A stretch of DNA of 64,000 nucleotides from G958296245 sp963664035 (GTDB taxonomy: Bacteria; Chloroflexota; Dehalococcoidia; Lucifugimonadales; G958296245). Location of the stretch: NCBI GenBank assembly GCA_963664035.2, contig OY760867.2, positions 2,480,001 through 2,544,000 on the forward strand, in the 5' to 3' direction. Made by a program: the position numbers and the translations under genes. Numbering within the stretch: position 1 is the stretch's first letter; each line of letters begins with the position of its first letter. Shown here piece after piece: positions 8,392 to 16,556 of the stretch. A model generated the notes under the pieces. It saw nothing but the letters and a program-made list of their open reading frames with translations, ran no database searches and was not told the DNA's origin.

Positions 8392-9237
8392 ATGACCACC
8401 AAGGCAGCAGGCGGGCTGGAAATCGTCACCACGCCAACCTTCGACTGGCTGGCCGAGTCCGCCGCTGCCTGCAAGTCCCGGCTGCTCGTCGCCAGCCCTT
8501 TTGTGAATGACGGAATCACCGACCTGACGGACCTCCTTTCCCAAGATGTGTCCTGCTCTCTCCTGACCAGGGCCGACCTGCGCAACTTCGCGCTCGGGTC
8601 CTCCAATCTGCAAAGCCTGTGCGCTCTCGCCAGGGGAGGCGTCACCGTCCACCACCTGGACGGCCTCCACGCCAAGGTGTACGTCTTCGACGATACGTCC
8701 GCCCTCGTCACTTCCGCGAATGCCACGTTCTCCGGCATGAGCCGCAACTGGGAATGCGGCTTGGCGACGTCCGACAAGCATGTGGTTGAACAGCTTGCCA
8801 GGTCGCTGCTGACGGGATTCGGCGCGGCCAGTCCGCCGCGTCGGCTGTGGGCCAGCGAGCTCGAACGCCTTCATGTTCCGGTGAGCGCCATGAAGGCGTC
8901 TTTACCCAAGGCGCCCCCACCAACCGGGCGCCCCACCGACGACGCGCTGCCTCCCAAGGTGACGTTCTCCGTCGACGACCCGGAGGTGATACTGGAAGGT
9001 TTCACCGGTTGGAAGAGGCTTGCGTTGCGGGGCGTCCTGGCTATGCCGACGGAAGGCTTCAGAATGCAGGACCTTCTGCCGGCGTGCGCGCCGGCGGCGG
9101 CTGAGCAATATCCTACGAACAGGCACGTGGAAGCGAAGTTGCGCCAGCAGCTTCAAATACTGAGGAGCCTTGGTTTGGTCGAATTCGTGCGCCCAGGATG
9201 GTACAGGTACACCATCGGAAAGAGCAGAGAGACGTGA
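8392..9237 (+). CDS. Phospholipase D-like nuclease with C-terminal winged-helix domain
   Basis: A 281-residue protein. Residues about 20-145 form a PLD-superfamily domain with a single HKD-type motif, HAKVYVFDDTSALVTSANAT. One motif implies dimerisation, as in BfiI and Nuc nucleases. Residues about 200-275 look like a winged helix, including KLRQQLQILRSLGLVEF and a basic YRYTI strand, a pattern also seen in the C-terminal domain of Dam-replacing and related restriction enzymes. Restriction-like DNA cleavage is therefore plausible, but no methyltransferase is adjacent. An extended -10 (TGC TAGGAT, 8377-8382) lies 10 bases before the ATG. Co-directional with the next gene, separated by one base. 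Confidence 0.7.
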   Translation: MTTKAAGGLEIVTTPTFDWLAESAAACKSRLLVASPFVNDGITDLTDLLSQDVSCSLLTRADLRNFALGSSNLQSLCALARGGVTVHHLDGLHAKVYVFDDTSALVTSANATFSGMSRNWECGLATSDKHVVEQLARSLLTGFGAASPPRRLWASELERLHVPVSAMKASLPKAPPPTGRPTDDALPPKVTFSVDDPEVILEGFTGWKRLALRGVLAMPTEGFRMQDLLPACAPAAAEQYPTNRHVEAKLRQQLQILRSLGLVEFVRPGWYRYTIGKSRET

Positions 9238-9238
9238 C

Positions 9239-9541
9239 ATGTCGGCGATACTGAGGCTGATACTGGAGGATGGCAAGACTATTCAGACCCTCGAGAACAT
9301 CCTGACCTTCGACACGGGGCAGTTCTATGAGGCGAAAGAGCTTGCCGAGAAGACCGATGGCGAGGTCTATTCCTGGAAATCGGTCGAATTGTACAACTGG
9401 CTTGAGCGCGGCTACTCAAGGGTAGACGTGTTCTGTCTCGTAGTCATACCGAAGAACCTTCCCAACTATATCTGTATGCCCGATGACGAACCGTTCTGCG
9501 AGGATGACGACGACTGGGACCCATCCAAGGACGACCTGTAG
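9239..9541 (+). CDS. Hypothetical protein with acidic C-terminus
   Basis: A 100-residue protein not matched to any family I recognise. It starts at 9239, one base after the stop of the PLD-like gene, which implies translational coupling. The body predicts alpha/beta structure with two tryptophans (YSWKSVELYNWLERG) and ends in a strongly acidic tail (EPFCEDDDDWDPSKDDL). The small size, acidity and coupling would suit a partner or inhibitor of the nuclease, which is speculation. Confidence 0.6.
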   Translation: MSAILRLILEDGKTIQTLENILTFDTGQFYEAKELAEKTDGEVYSWKSVELYNWLERGYSRVDVFCLVVIPKNLPNYICMPDDEPFCEDDDDWDPSKDDL

Positions 9542-9580
9542 GTAGGTTGAAGACGGCGTTTTCCCGCCGACCCAACGCAA

Positions 9581-10087
9581 ATGAGCGCCTCTCACCCCCA
9601 TCCCAACATGGCCTTCGACGACATCGTCGCCCCCCTGGAGGCCCTCCCCGAATTCGCTGACGCTGTCCCCATACTCCAGGGCTTCTCAACCGAGATCCGT
9701 GATCACCTCATGATGCTGATGGAAGCTACGAGGCAACAGTGCGGCCTACTAGGACAGACCTCCTCCGTCGTCATGCTCAGGAGCGACGTCGGCATATCCT
9801 ACGTCTGCTTCCGCGAACGGCCCTCCGACCTCGCGGCCGATCTGAAGGTACATGCCATAATGGACAAGCACAAGCACAGGGCCGCGAACTGGCTCGGCCT
9901 CGCAACGTTCCTGGGCAGCCCTCAGATCGTGAACAATGCCTGCTTCAACTCCACTCTATGGAGGCCCAACGCCAGGCTTGATGCGCTCGCGCTGAACTGG
10001 TTCCGGCGAGAGAAGCCCAGCAGGAACCAGCCATGCTGGTGTGAAAGCGGCCAGAAGTTCAAGAGGTGCCACGGACGACCCCGATAG
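9581..10087 (+). CDS. SEC-C motif protein
   Basis: A 168-residue protein. The N-terminal 135 residues are of unknown fold; the last 25 are a SEC-C zinc motif, RNQPCWCESGQKFKRCHG, with the C-x-C...C-H ligands. SEC-C motifs bind Zn(II) and occur at the C-terminus of SecA and of many proteins in defence or stress contexts. Function unknown. It is 40 bases after the acidic hypothetical gene and 50 bases before the disrupted Uma2 gene, in the same direction. Confidence 0.7.
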   Translation: MSASHPHPNMAFDDIVAPLEALPEFADAVPILQGFSTEIRDHLMMLMEATRQQCGLLGQTSSVVMLRSDVGISYVCFRERPSDLAADLKVHAIMDKHKHRAANWLGLATFLGSPQIVNNACFNSTLWRPNARLDALALNWFRREKPSRNQPCWCESGQKFKRCHGRPR

Positions 10088-10139
10088 CGATGCTCCCATT
10101 CAACGCCCTGTGTTACCATACCCGGCAGGAGCGAGAGCC

Positions 10140-11053
10140 ATGGCCACGACACCCACAGTCCTGACCCCGAGCAGGCCCGCCGAGGCCGATGAGGTCTTCT
10201 ACCCCGAAACGGACGGTATGCCATTGCCAGACGGATATGAGCAGGAGCCGCATTTCACAGACGCCGTTTCGACGCTGAGACTCCACCTGGGCGGCCCCAC
10301 GACCGCCGTCAGCGGCGATACCTTCGTCTACTACGTCGAGGGCGACCCCAAGAAGTGGGTGTCTCCCGACTGCTACGTCGCCTTTGGCGTGGACGTGGAG
10401 GCCATCAGGCGGTTCAACACCTACCGCGTGTGGGAGACGGGCAAGGCCCCCGACTTCGTGCTGGAGATAGGCTCCCCGTCCACCGCCTCCAACGACGTGG
10501 GCCCAAAGCGCGACCTCTACGCGAGCCTCGGTGTCCGCGAGTACTGGCGCTTCGATCCGACGGGCGGCGACCACTACGGCGAGGCGCTGGTTGGAGAGTA
10601 TCTGGTTGGGGGCGAGTACCGCCGATTCGACATGAGCGTCGAGTTGGGCGTCGCGTCGCGTGGTCACAGCCCTCTGCTGGGCCTCGACCTGTGCTGGACG
10701 GAAGGTACCGCCGATTCGACATGAGCGTCGAGTTGGGCGTCGCGTCGCGTGGTCACAGCCCTCTGCTGGGCCTCGACCTGTGCTGGACGGAAGGCCGCCT
10801 GCGCTTCTACGACCCGGCGGCTGGCCGCTGGCTGGAGAACCACACCGAGACCGCCGCCCGCGCCGATGCCGAACGCGCCCGCGCCAATGCCGCCGAGTAT
10901 CTCGCCGCCGCCGAGCAGACCCGCGCCACGTTCGCCGAGACCCGCGCCAGTGCCGCCGAGACCCGCGCCGCCGCCGAGCGCGCCGCCCGCGAGACCGCCG
11001 AAGCCCGCATGGCCGAGATGGAAGCCGAACTGCGCCGTCTGCGCGGCGAATAG
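10140..11053 (+). pseudogene. Uma2-family (DUF820) endonuclease-like gene, frameshifted by an 89-bp tandem duplication
   Basis: The first frame (10140-10724) encodes an Uma2 domain of the PD-(D/E)XK type: SPDCYVAFGVD, PDFVLEIGSPST and DLYASLGVREYWRFDP. A perfect 89-base direct duplication (10617-10705 and 10706-10794) shifts the frame and the protein ends 18 codons later with TADST. The remaining part, a charged Ala/Glu/Arg coiled coil ending MEAELRRLRGE, continues in another frame to 11053. Deleting one copy restores a single ORF with the same architecture as the intact paralogue at 18.2-19.0 kb. Whether the shortened nuclease domain still functions is unknown. Confidence 0.85.
10617..10794. 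repeat. Perfect 89-bp tandem duplication
   Basis: Copy 1 is 10617-10705 and copy 2 is 10706-10794, both beginning TACCGCCGATTCGACATG and ending GGACGGAAGG, with no differences seen. Absence of divergence suggests a recent event or an assembly artefact. Confidence 0.95.
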
Positions 11054-11068
11054 CGCTTCGCATACGCC

Positions 11069-12277
11069 ATGAAGATCACCAACGTCGAGACCTTCATAGT
11101 CGACGCCGGCTTCCGCCCCTGGACCTTCGTGAAGGTCGAGACCGACGAGGGCGTGACCGGCTACGGCGAGTGCAGCGACGGCAGGGCGCCCCTCGGCATA
11201 GCCGGGACCATCCAGGACCTGGCGCCGGCGCTCATCGGGCAGGACCCCAGGGCGTTCGAGATGCGCTTCTGGGACATGCTGCGGCGCGTACGCCAGAGCC
11301 CCGGGGGCATAGCGGCCAAGGCCATCGCGGGCATCGACTGCGCCCTCATCGACATCAAGGCGAAGGCCCTGGGCATATCGGTGGTCGAGCTGTTCGGCGG
11401 ACCCACGAGGGACAGGACACGCCTCTACTGGTCGCACTGCGGCACGTCGCGCGCCCGCTGGCCCGATCTGCTGGGCACGCCGCCGCTGCGGAGCATGGAC
11501 GACATCGCCGACCTGGGGCGCGAGGTCGTCCGCAGGGGCTACACGGCTCTGAAGACGAACATCGTGCTGCCTGGAGAGCCGGCGGACGTATTCTTCGGCG
11601 GCTTCGGCGGCGGGCTCGGCACGACGGACCAGTATGTGACCACGCCGCTGCTGCGCCACGTAGAGACGCTCATAGGCGCTTTCCGAGACGCCGTCGGTCC
11701 CGACGTGGACATCAACCTCGACCTGAACTTCAACTTCAAGCCCGAGGGCGCGATGCGCATCGCCAAGGTGTTAGAAAAATTCGACCTGCTGTGGCTGGAG
11801 CTCGACATGTACGACCCCGACGCGATACTCCAGGTCAAGCAGTCCACCAGCACCAAGATATGCACCGGCGAAAACCTCTTCTACATGCGCGAGTACATCC
11901 CGTACTTCCAGCGCCGCGCGGCGGACATCTTCATGATCGACGTGCCATGGAACGGCTTCAGCCAGTCGAAGAAGGTGGGCGACCTTGCGGAGGTCTACCA
12001 GCTAAACGTCGCGCCCCATAACTACTACAGCCACCTGGCGGACTTCATCAGCGCCAGCCTGTGCGCCGTGCTGCCCAACGTCCGCATCATGGAGACGGAC
12101 GTAGACGACGTGCCCTGGAAGCGCGACCTCGTGACCGTCCAGCCGCAGATAGTGGACGGCCACATGATGACGCCGACCGGCCCCGGCTGGGGCGCCGACC
12201 TGAACGAGGAGGCCGCCCGCGAGCACGCCTGGAAGCCGGGCGCGTACTGGGAAGGCAGCGGCGAGCGGGGCGGTTAG
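11069..12277 (+). CDS. Mandelate racemase/enolase-superfamily protein
   Basis: A 402-residue member of the MR/MLE group. Ligands are in place: Asp218 (NLDLNFN), Glu244 (WLELDMYD), Glu268 (CTGENLF), and the general acid/base His317 (APHNYYS). The residue two after Asp218 is Asn, not the catalytic His of the galactonate dehydratase-like gene at 5.5 kb, so chemistry or stereochemistry probably differs. Glu-Leu-Asp replaces the usual Glu-Glu/Asp-Pro at strand four. It starts 15 bases after the broken Uma2 gene. Substrate, probably an acid sugar, unknown. Confidence 0.83.
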   Translation: MKITNVETFIVDAGFRPWTFVKVETDEGVTGYGECSDGRAPLGIAGTIQDLAPALIGQDPRAFEMRFWDMLRRVRQSPGGIAAKAIAGIDCALIDIKAKALGISVVELFGGPTRDRTRLYWSHCGTSRARWPDLLGTPPLRSMDDIADLGREVVRRGYTALKTNIVLPGEPADVFFGGFGGGLGTTDQYVTTPLLRHVETLIGAFRDAVGPDVDINLDLNFNFKPEGAMRIAKVLEKFDLLWLELDMYDPDAILQVKQSTSTKICTGENLFYMREYIPYFQRRAADIFMIDVPWNGFSQSKKVGDLAEVYQLNVAPHNYYSHLADFISASLCAVLPNVRIMETDVDDVPWKRDLVTVQPQIVDGHMMTPTGPGWGADLNEEAAREHAWKPGAYWEGSGERGG

Positions 12278-12314
12278 GGCAGGGCAGTGGGAGGTTGTGG
12301 AACGCGAGTCAATC

Positions 12315-12599
12315 TCAGGCAGAGAAGCGGAGTTTCACGCCGCACGCGGCGGAGACCTTCGCGACGGTGCTCAACTGGAGGTCTCGTTGCCCGGACAGCG
12401 CACGGGAAAGGGCGACCCGGTTCAGCCTGGCCTGGCGGGCAAGCTCGGACACCCCGCCCTGTGCCTCGGCCACGTTGCGGAACGCTTTCATGAGCAGACG
12501 TGGGTCATCGTCCATCTCGTCGATGGCGGCGTTCAGGTATGCGGCTATGTCCTGCGGGGTCTTGAGGTAGTCGCTCGCCTTGTGTCCTCTAGTTGGCAT
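12315..12599 (-). CDS. XRE-type addiction-module antidote protein (orphan)
   Basis: A 94-residue helix-turn-helix protein of the putative addiction-module antidote family. The HTH is VSELARQARLNRVALSRALSG (about residues 50-70), preceded by the family's TPQDIAAYLNAAIDE opening. Its usual toxin partner, a RelE/HigB-like protein encoded just upstream, is missing on both sides. The promoter contains a perfect palindrome across the -10 box, so autorepression is likely. The transcript is predicted to start at or next to the ATG. Confidence 0.8.
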   Translation of the reverse strand: MPTRGHKASDYLKTPQDIAAYLNAAIDEMDDDPRLLMKAFRNVAEAQGGVSELARQARLNRVALSRALSGQRDLQLSTVAKVSAACGVKLRFSA

Positions 12600-12605
12600 G
12601 TAAGA

Positions 12606-12634
12606 AGTGTAGCCAACGGGCTACACTGAGTCAA
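12606..12634 (-). promoter_or_regulatory. Promoter and palindromic operator of the antidote gene
   Basis: Minus strand TTGACT (12629-12634), 17-base spacer, TACACT (12606-12611). The inverted repeat AGTGTAGCC-AACG-GGCTACACT (12606-12627) has perfect nine-base arms that cover the spacer and the -10 box. With the -10 ending at 12606 and the ATG at 12599, the mRNA is probably leaderless. Confidence 0.75.
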
Positions 12635-12656
12635 GCGGTAGCAGGGAGGATATGGA

Positions 12657-12953
12657 ATGTCAGTGCTGCTGAAGGTGCAGGGAGAGCCTCCCGATTGGGA
12701 GAAGTTCAAGGCGGCGAAGGAGTGGAACTACGGCCAGAATCCCCCGGGGCTCATCTCCGGGAGGACCTACCGCGCCGAGGAGGACCCTAGCAAGATCCTC
12801 ATACTGGAGGAGTGGGAGTCGTCCGACGCGTGGTGGGACTACGTGGAGAGCGTCGGCGAGGAGTGGAATATCCGCGCTGGGATTACCGCGGACAACAAGG
12901 TGGACTGGGATGACACGATCTGGGTCCTTTCCGATGCGCCGCAAGCGGGTTGA
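12657..12953 (+). CDS. Small dimeric alpha/beta-barrel-like protein
   Basis: A 98-residue protein with a clear GGGAGGAT ribosome site. The pattern of an early LLKVQG strand, a central GLISGRTYRAEEDPSKILI strand pair and EEWESSDAWWDYVESV resembles ABM/DUF-type dimeric alpha+beta barrel proteins, which include monooxygenases and isomerases; no catalytic residue can be assigned. Its last 20 bases overlap the following Gfo/Idh gene, so they are probably cotranscribed with it and with the DUF6807 gene. Confidence 0.65.
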   Translation: MSVLLKVQGEPPDWEKFKAAKEWNYGQNPPGLISGRTYRAEEDPSKILILEEWESSDAWWDYVESVGEEWNIRAGITADNKVDWDDTIWVLSDAPQAG

Positions 12954-14034
12954 GCTGCGCCCCGAGGAGTACCTGCCCGCCGCGCCGCCGCGCGAGGTGG
13001 TGGAGCGGTACGGCGTCGCGGTCGTGGGCTGCGGCGGGATAGCGCGGGGCGTCCATCTGCCGGCGTACCGTAAGTACGGCTACCGAGTGACGGCGGTGTG
13101 CGACGTGGTGGAGGGGCTGGCGCGAGAGGCCGCGCGGGAGTTCGGCGTTGGCTTCTGGACGACGCGGCTGGAGGAGGTGCTGGAGCGCCGGGACGTGGAC
13201 GTAATCGACCTGGCCGTCACGCCGGAGGTGAGGCTGTCCCTCGTCGAGCGCATCGCGCCCTCCGGCAAGGCCATCCTCTCGCAGAAGCCGCTCGCGCCGA
13301 CGCTGGCGGAGGCGCAGCGCATAGTGAAGGTCTGCGCGGAGGCGGGCGTGACGCTGATGGTCAACCAGCAGGCGCGATGGGCCCCGGCGCACAAGGCGGC
13401 GAGGGTGCTGCTCGACAGGGGCGCGCTGGGGCATCTCTACAGCGTCGTGCACGTCCATCGGCAGCACCAGGACGCGCCGGGCGGCAAGTACATGGGCGTA
13501 CCGGACTTCACGATCATCGACAACGGCATACACTACGTGGACCTGTCGCGCTACTTCACGGGCCGCACGCCGGAGCGGGTCACGGCCGCGACGACGATGG
13601 TCCCGGGCCAGCACGCGGTGTCGCCGATGATCTACACGATGCTGCTGGAGTACGAGCCGGAAGCGCGGCTGATGTCCACGTTGCACTTCAACAACATCGC
13701 GCCGGCGAGGCCGCTGCACCACTACCTCTGGTACCTGGACGGTGCCGAGGGGTCCATGCTGCTGTCGCGAGTGGGCGGGCTGACCCATGGCCGCACGGAG
13801 CTGACGGTGTCGTTCGGCGACGACCCCGGGCAGCGGCAGGTGTTCGACGTGCGGGGGCAGTGGAACCCTGACGCTTGGGGCGGGTCGATGGCCGAGATGC
13901 TGAACGCCCTGGAGGAGGGCCGCGAGCCGGAGACGTCGGGCGCGGACAATCTCGATTCCATCCGGGTCACGGACGCGGCGGTCGAGTCCTCGAAGACGGG
14001 GCGGCCCGTGGAGCTAAGGAGGTGCGTAACATGA
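12934..14034 (+). CDS. Gfo/Idh/MocA-family oxidoreductase
   Basis: A 366-residue NAD(P)-dependent dehydrogenase-like protein. The Rossmann motif GVAVVGCGGIARGVHLPAY lies at about residues 28-46; EKP-type signature appears as LSQKPLAPT (about 115), placing the conserved Lys. The C-terminal alpha/beta domain has DNGIHYVDLSRYF. These enzymes act on sugars, inositols or related polyols. ATG at 12934 or 12910 would both fit; the stop overlaps the next start as ATGA, indicating coupling. Confidence 0.85.
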   Translation: MRRKRVELRPEEYLPAAPPREVVERYGVAVVGCGGIARGVHLPAYRKYGYRVTAVCDVVEGLAREAAREFGVGFWTTRLEEVLERRDVDVIDLAVTPEVRLSLVERIAPSGKAILSQKPLAPTLAEAQRIVKVCAEAGVTLMVNQQARWAPAHKAARVLLDRGALGHLYSVVHVHRQHQDAPGGKYMGVPDFTIIDNGIHYVDLSRYFTGRTPERVTAATTMVPGQHAVSPMIYTMLLEYEPEARLMSTLHFNNIAPARPLHHYLWYLDGAEGSMLLSRVGGLTHGRTELTVSFGDDPGQRQVFDVRGQWNPDAWGGSMAEMLNALEEGREPETSGADNLDSIRVTDAAVESSKTGRPVELRRCVT

Positions 14035-14966
14035 AAGCTTTCAGCGTCGACCTGGATGGCCTGCCTGCGCCGGACTCGCTGACGCCGAGGTCGCGGCGGT
14101 TCCCGATTGCCTGGAATGGCAGAGCGGTCACGGACCTGACACAGGGGATATTCCACTGCTACCTGTACCCCGTCTACTCGCCCTCGGGGGTCTCGATGAC
14201 CTCCGAGAGCCCTGTGGACCATCCCCACCACAACTCGGTGAGCGTGGGAGCGGACGTGTTTTTCGTAAGGCTGCCGGCGCTGTCGCCGGAGGTCTCGGAG
14301 CTGGAGGAGGAGGCGACCTACAACCTGTACGTCAACGAGGTCTTCCAGGGGCGGGCGCCGGGCAGGACGTGGATAGTCTCGCAGAGCGCGGAGGAGCTCT
14401 CCGACGCCCACCTGAGGGTGGTGCAGGGAGTGGAGTGGCAGGGCCCGGAGGAGTGGGGCCCCACGGGCATGAGGCGCGTGCTCGCCAAGGAGACGCGCAC
14501 GATAGACGTATATCCGGGCGATGTCGCGAACGTCATCGACGTCAGGTCGCAGCTACGGCCCACCGAGTGGGACATCACCATCGGCCCGACGCGCCACGCC
14601 TACTTCACGGTGCGCCTGGCGGACTCGCTGAGCGTCGCCGCCGGCGGCGCGCTGCTCGACTCGGAGGGCCGCGTGGGCAGCGATGCCATCAGCGGCGGAA
14701 ACGCTGCGTGGGTCGATATGTCCGGCCCGGCGGGCCACGGACGGAGCGCGGGCATCGCCGTCATGCCGTACCCGACGGACGCCGACCTGCGCTGGTACGT
14801 GCAGGACTATGGCACGATGACGCTCAACCCCTTCCTGCGCTCCAAGGGCGCGCTCGACCGGGGCGAAACCCTCGACCTGGGCATACGCCTCATCGTCCAC
14901 GACGGCGACGCGGAGGAGGCCGGCGTGCGGGACTTCTACGAGGCGTTCAAGCGGGAGAGGGGCTGA
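14031..14966 (+). CDS. DUF6807 (PmoA-like) family protein
   Basis: A 311-residue protein coupled to the Gfo/Idh gene by an ATGA overlap, with AAGGAGG upstream. It matches the DUF6807 family (sometimes labelled methane oxygenase PmoA by name only, not a particulate methane monooxygenase): all-beta, with ESPVDHPHHNSV around residues 60-72 carrying a His cluster and ITIGPTRHAYFTVRLAD later. The family frequently sits beside Gfo/Idh dehydrogenases in polysaccharide or sugar catabolism loci, which agrees with this context. Reaction unknown. Confidence 0.75.
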   Translation: MKAFSVDLDGLPAPDSLTPRSRRFPIAWNGRAVTDLTQGIFHCYLYPVYSPSGVSMTSESPVDHPHHNSVSVGADVFFVRLPALSPEVSELEEEATYNLYVNEVFQGRAPGRTWIVSQSAEELSDAHLRVVQGVEWQGPEEWGPTGMRRVLAKETRTIDVYPGDVANVIDVRSQLRPTEWDITIGPTRHAYFTVRLADSLSVAAGGALLDSEGRVGSDAISGGNAAWVDMSGPAGHGRSAGIAVMPYPTDADLRWYVQDYGTMTLNPFLRSKGALDRGETLDLGIRLIVHDGDAEEAGVRDFYEAFKRERG

Positions 14967-14980
14967 GCGGTATTCGGAGT

Positions 14981-15072
14981 TAACCTTGCAAATGGACGCG
15001 CCATAACCTTGCAATCGGACGCGGCCTAACCTTGCAAATAGACGCGGCCTAACATTGCAATCGGACGCGTCC
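14981..15072. repeat. Four-copy 23-bp tandem repeat
   Basis: Units begin TAACCTTGCAA at 14981, 15004, 15027 and 15050, each 23 bases long and ending GGACGCGNCC-like. A fifth start (TAACTCC) follows at 15073. Located between convergent genes. Confidence 0.9.
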
Positions 15073-15106
15073 TAACTCCCGATGGCGCCGTTCTGGCAGA
15101 CTCCTG

Positions 15107-16312
15107 TCACTGCTTCTCCCGTGCGGGCTCGGGCCGCAGGTATGCCCGCAGAGCGAGGCTGACGGGCAGGATGGTGGCGGCGAACAGGCCCATCAGCCCC
15201 ATGCTGGCGCGGATGCTGGACCAGTCCGCGATGCGCCCGAAGGCGAGCGGCGCCGCGAACTCGCCGATCGAGTTGGTGGTGTAGAAGAAGCCGTACATGC
15301 GGGAGCGCCGCGCCTGCGGCGTGAAGAGCGCGACGGTGGCGTAGAGCGACGACGACGTGCCGTTCAGCCCTACGCCGAGCAGCACCATCAGCGGCGCCAT
15401 CGCGGCCATCGGCGCGACCACGGTGGCCGCCAGGAGCGCCGCCGCCAACGCCTTGGTAACCCATACGATGCTGATGAGGCCGTGGCGCTCGCTCAGCCAG
15501 CCGCAAACGTACTTGCCCAGCGCCCCGCCGGCCAGCAGCAGGATGAGCATGACGAAGATGATGGACTCGCCCATCCCCCTGTCCGTGAGGATGAATGGCA
15601 CGAAGGTCAGCGCCGCCGCCCGGATCCCGGAGTCGATGAACCCGACGACGCTGAGGACCTTGAACCCGGCGATAGTCCCGCCTCCTCCGTGGGCTTGGCT
15701 CGACCCGGCGGGTTCCGGCCTGCCGATGTCCACGCTGCGCCGGACGACCGTGGACGCTAGGAAGAAGGCGACCGCCGCGATGCCGGTGAACAGCATCGTC
15801 TCGCGCCAGCCGTAGGCCACGGCCACGACCAGGGCGACCGCCGGCGCCGCCATCTTGCCGAGGTCGCCCGCGAAGTTGACCGTGCCTACGGCTGTCGCCC
15901 GCGCCTTGGTGTCGTAGGCGCGGGAGACGATGCCGGAGGCCAGCGGGTGCTGCGTGCCCCCGCCGAGCCCGCCCAGCAGGGTGGCGGCGAGCAGCGCCCC
16001 GAAGCTCGGCGCGAGGGACATGGCGACCAGCCCGAGGGCCACCCAGACGTTCCCGCCCACGAGCAGCCAGAACTCGCCCACCCTCTCCGCCAGGAAGCCG
16101 ACCGGAACCTGGAGCACCGTCGACGCAGCGGAGTACAGCGACTTGAGCATCCCCACTTCCGTGAAGCTCAGGTCGAGGTCGTCCTTGATGAGCGGCAGCA
16201 GGGGAGCGTACAGGGCGAAGAAGAGGTCGCTCCACACGTGGGTCGCCGAGGCGAACAGCAGCGTGCGCCTCGCCTGCGGCGCCCTCGTCCAGAAACCCAG
16301 CGGGCTCCTCAA
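15107..16312 (-). CDS. Major facilitator superfamily transporter
   Basis: A 401-residue transporter with about 12 hydrophobic segments. The MFS loop motif between helices 2 and 3 reads GFLAERVGEFWLL, and the amphipathic GGLGGGTQHPLASGIVSRAYD follows helix 4. The start is a TTG at 16312; a more internal start cannot be excluded. The pattern resembles FSR-like and sugar-phosphate or drug efflux MFS proteins; substrate unknown. Convergent with the DUF6807 gene, from which it is separated by the 23-bp repeats. Confidence 0.82.
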   Translation of the reverse strand: MRSPLGFWTRAPQARRTLLFASATHVWSDLFFALYAPLLPLIKDDLDLSFTEVGMLKSLYSAASTVLQVPVGFLAERVGEFWLLVGGNVWVALGLVAMSLAPSFGALLAATLLGGLGGGTQHPLASGIVSRAYDTKARATAVGTVNFAGDLGKMAAPAVALVVAVAYGWRETMLFTGIAAVAFFLASTVVRRSVDIGRPEPAGSSQAHGGGGTIAGFKVLSVVGFIDSGIRAAALTFVPFILTDRGMGESIIFVMLILLLAGGALGKYVCGWLSERHGLISIVWVTKALAAALLAATVVAPMAAMAPLMVLLGVGLNGTSSSLYATVALFTPQARRSRMYGFFYTTNSIGEFAAPLAFGRIADWSSIRASMGLMGLFAATILPVSLALRAYLRPEPAREKQ

Positions 16313-16556
16313 AGGGCGCTCAGGCGCGCTTCACGCGCCGCCCGGACGCGCACCGGCTCCATACGCATCGGTATAGTCACTCTCCCATTGTGTCCCAGCC
16401 GGCCTGCCGACGCAAATGCCCCCACGTTCCCCGAGCGCTTCCCAACGTGGCGGGAACTCCCCCAAGATTGGCTTGCCGTCGCGGTCGGGCGGCTGCCGTG
16501 ATGTGATACCGTATCGGGCTGTCCGGAAACCCAAGTATGACGACGACACTCTGCGC

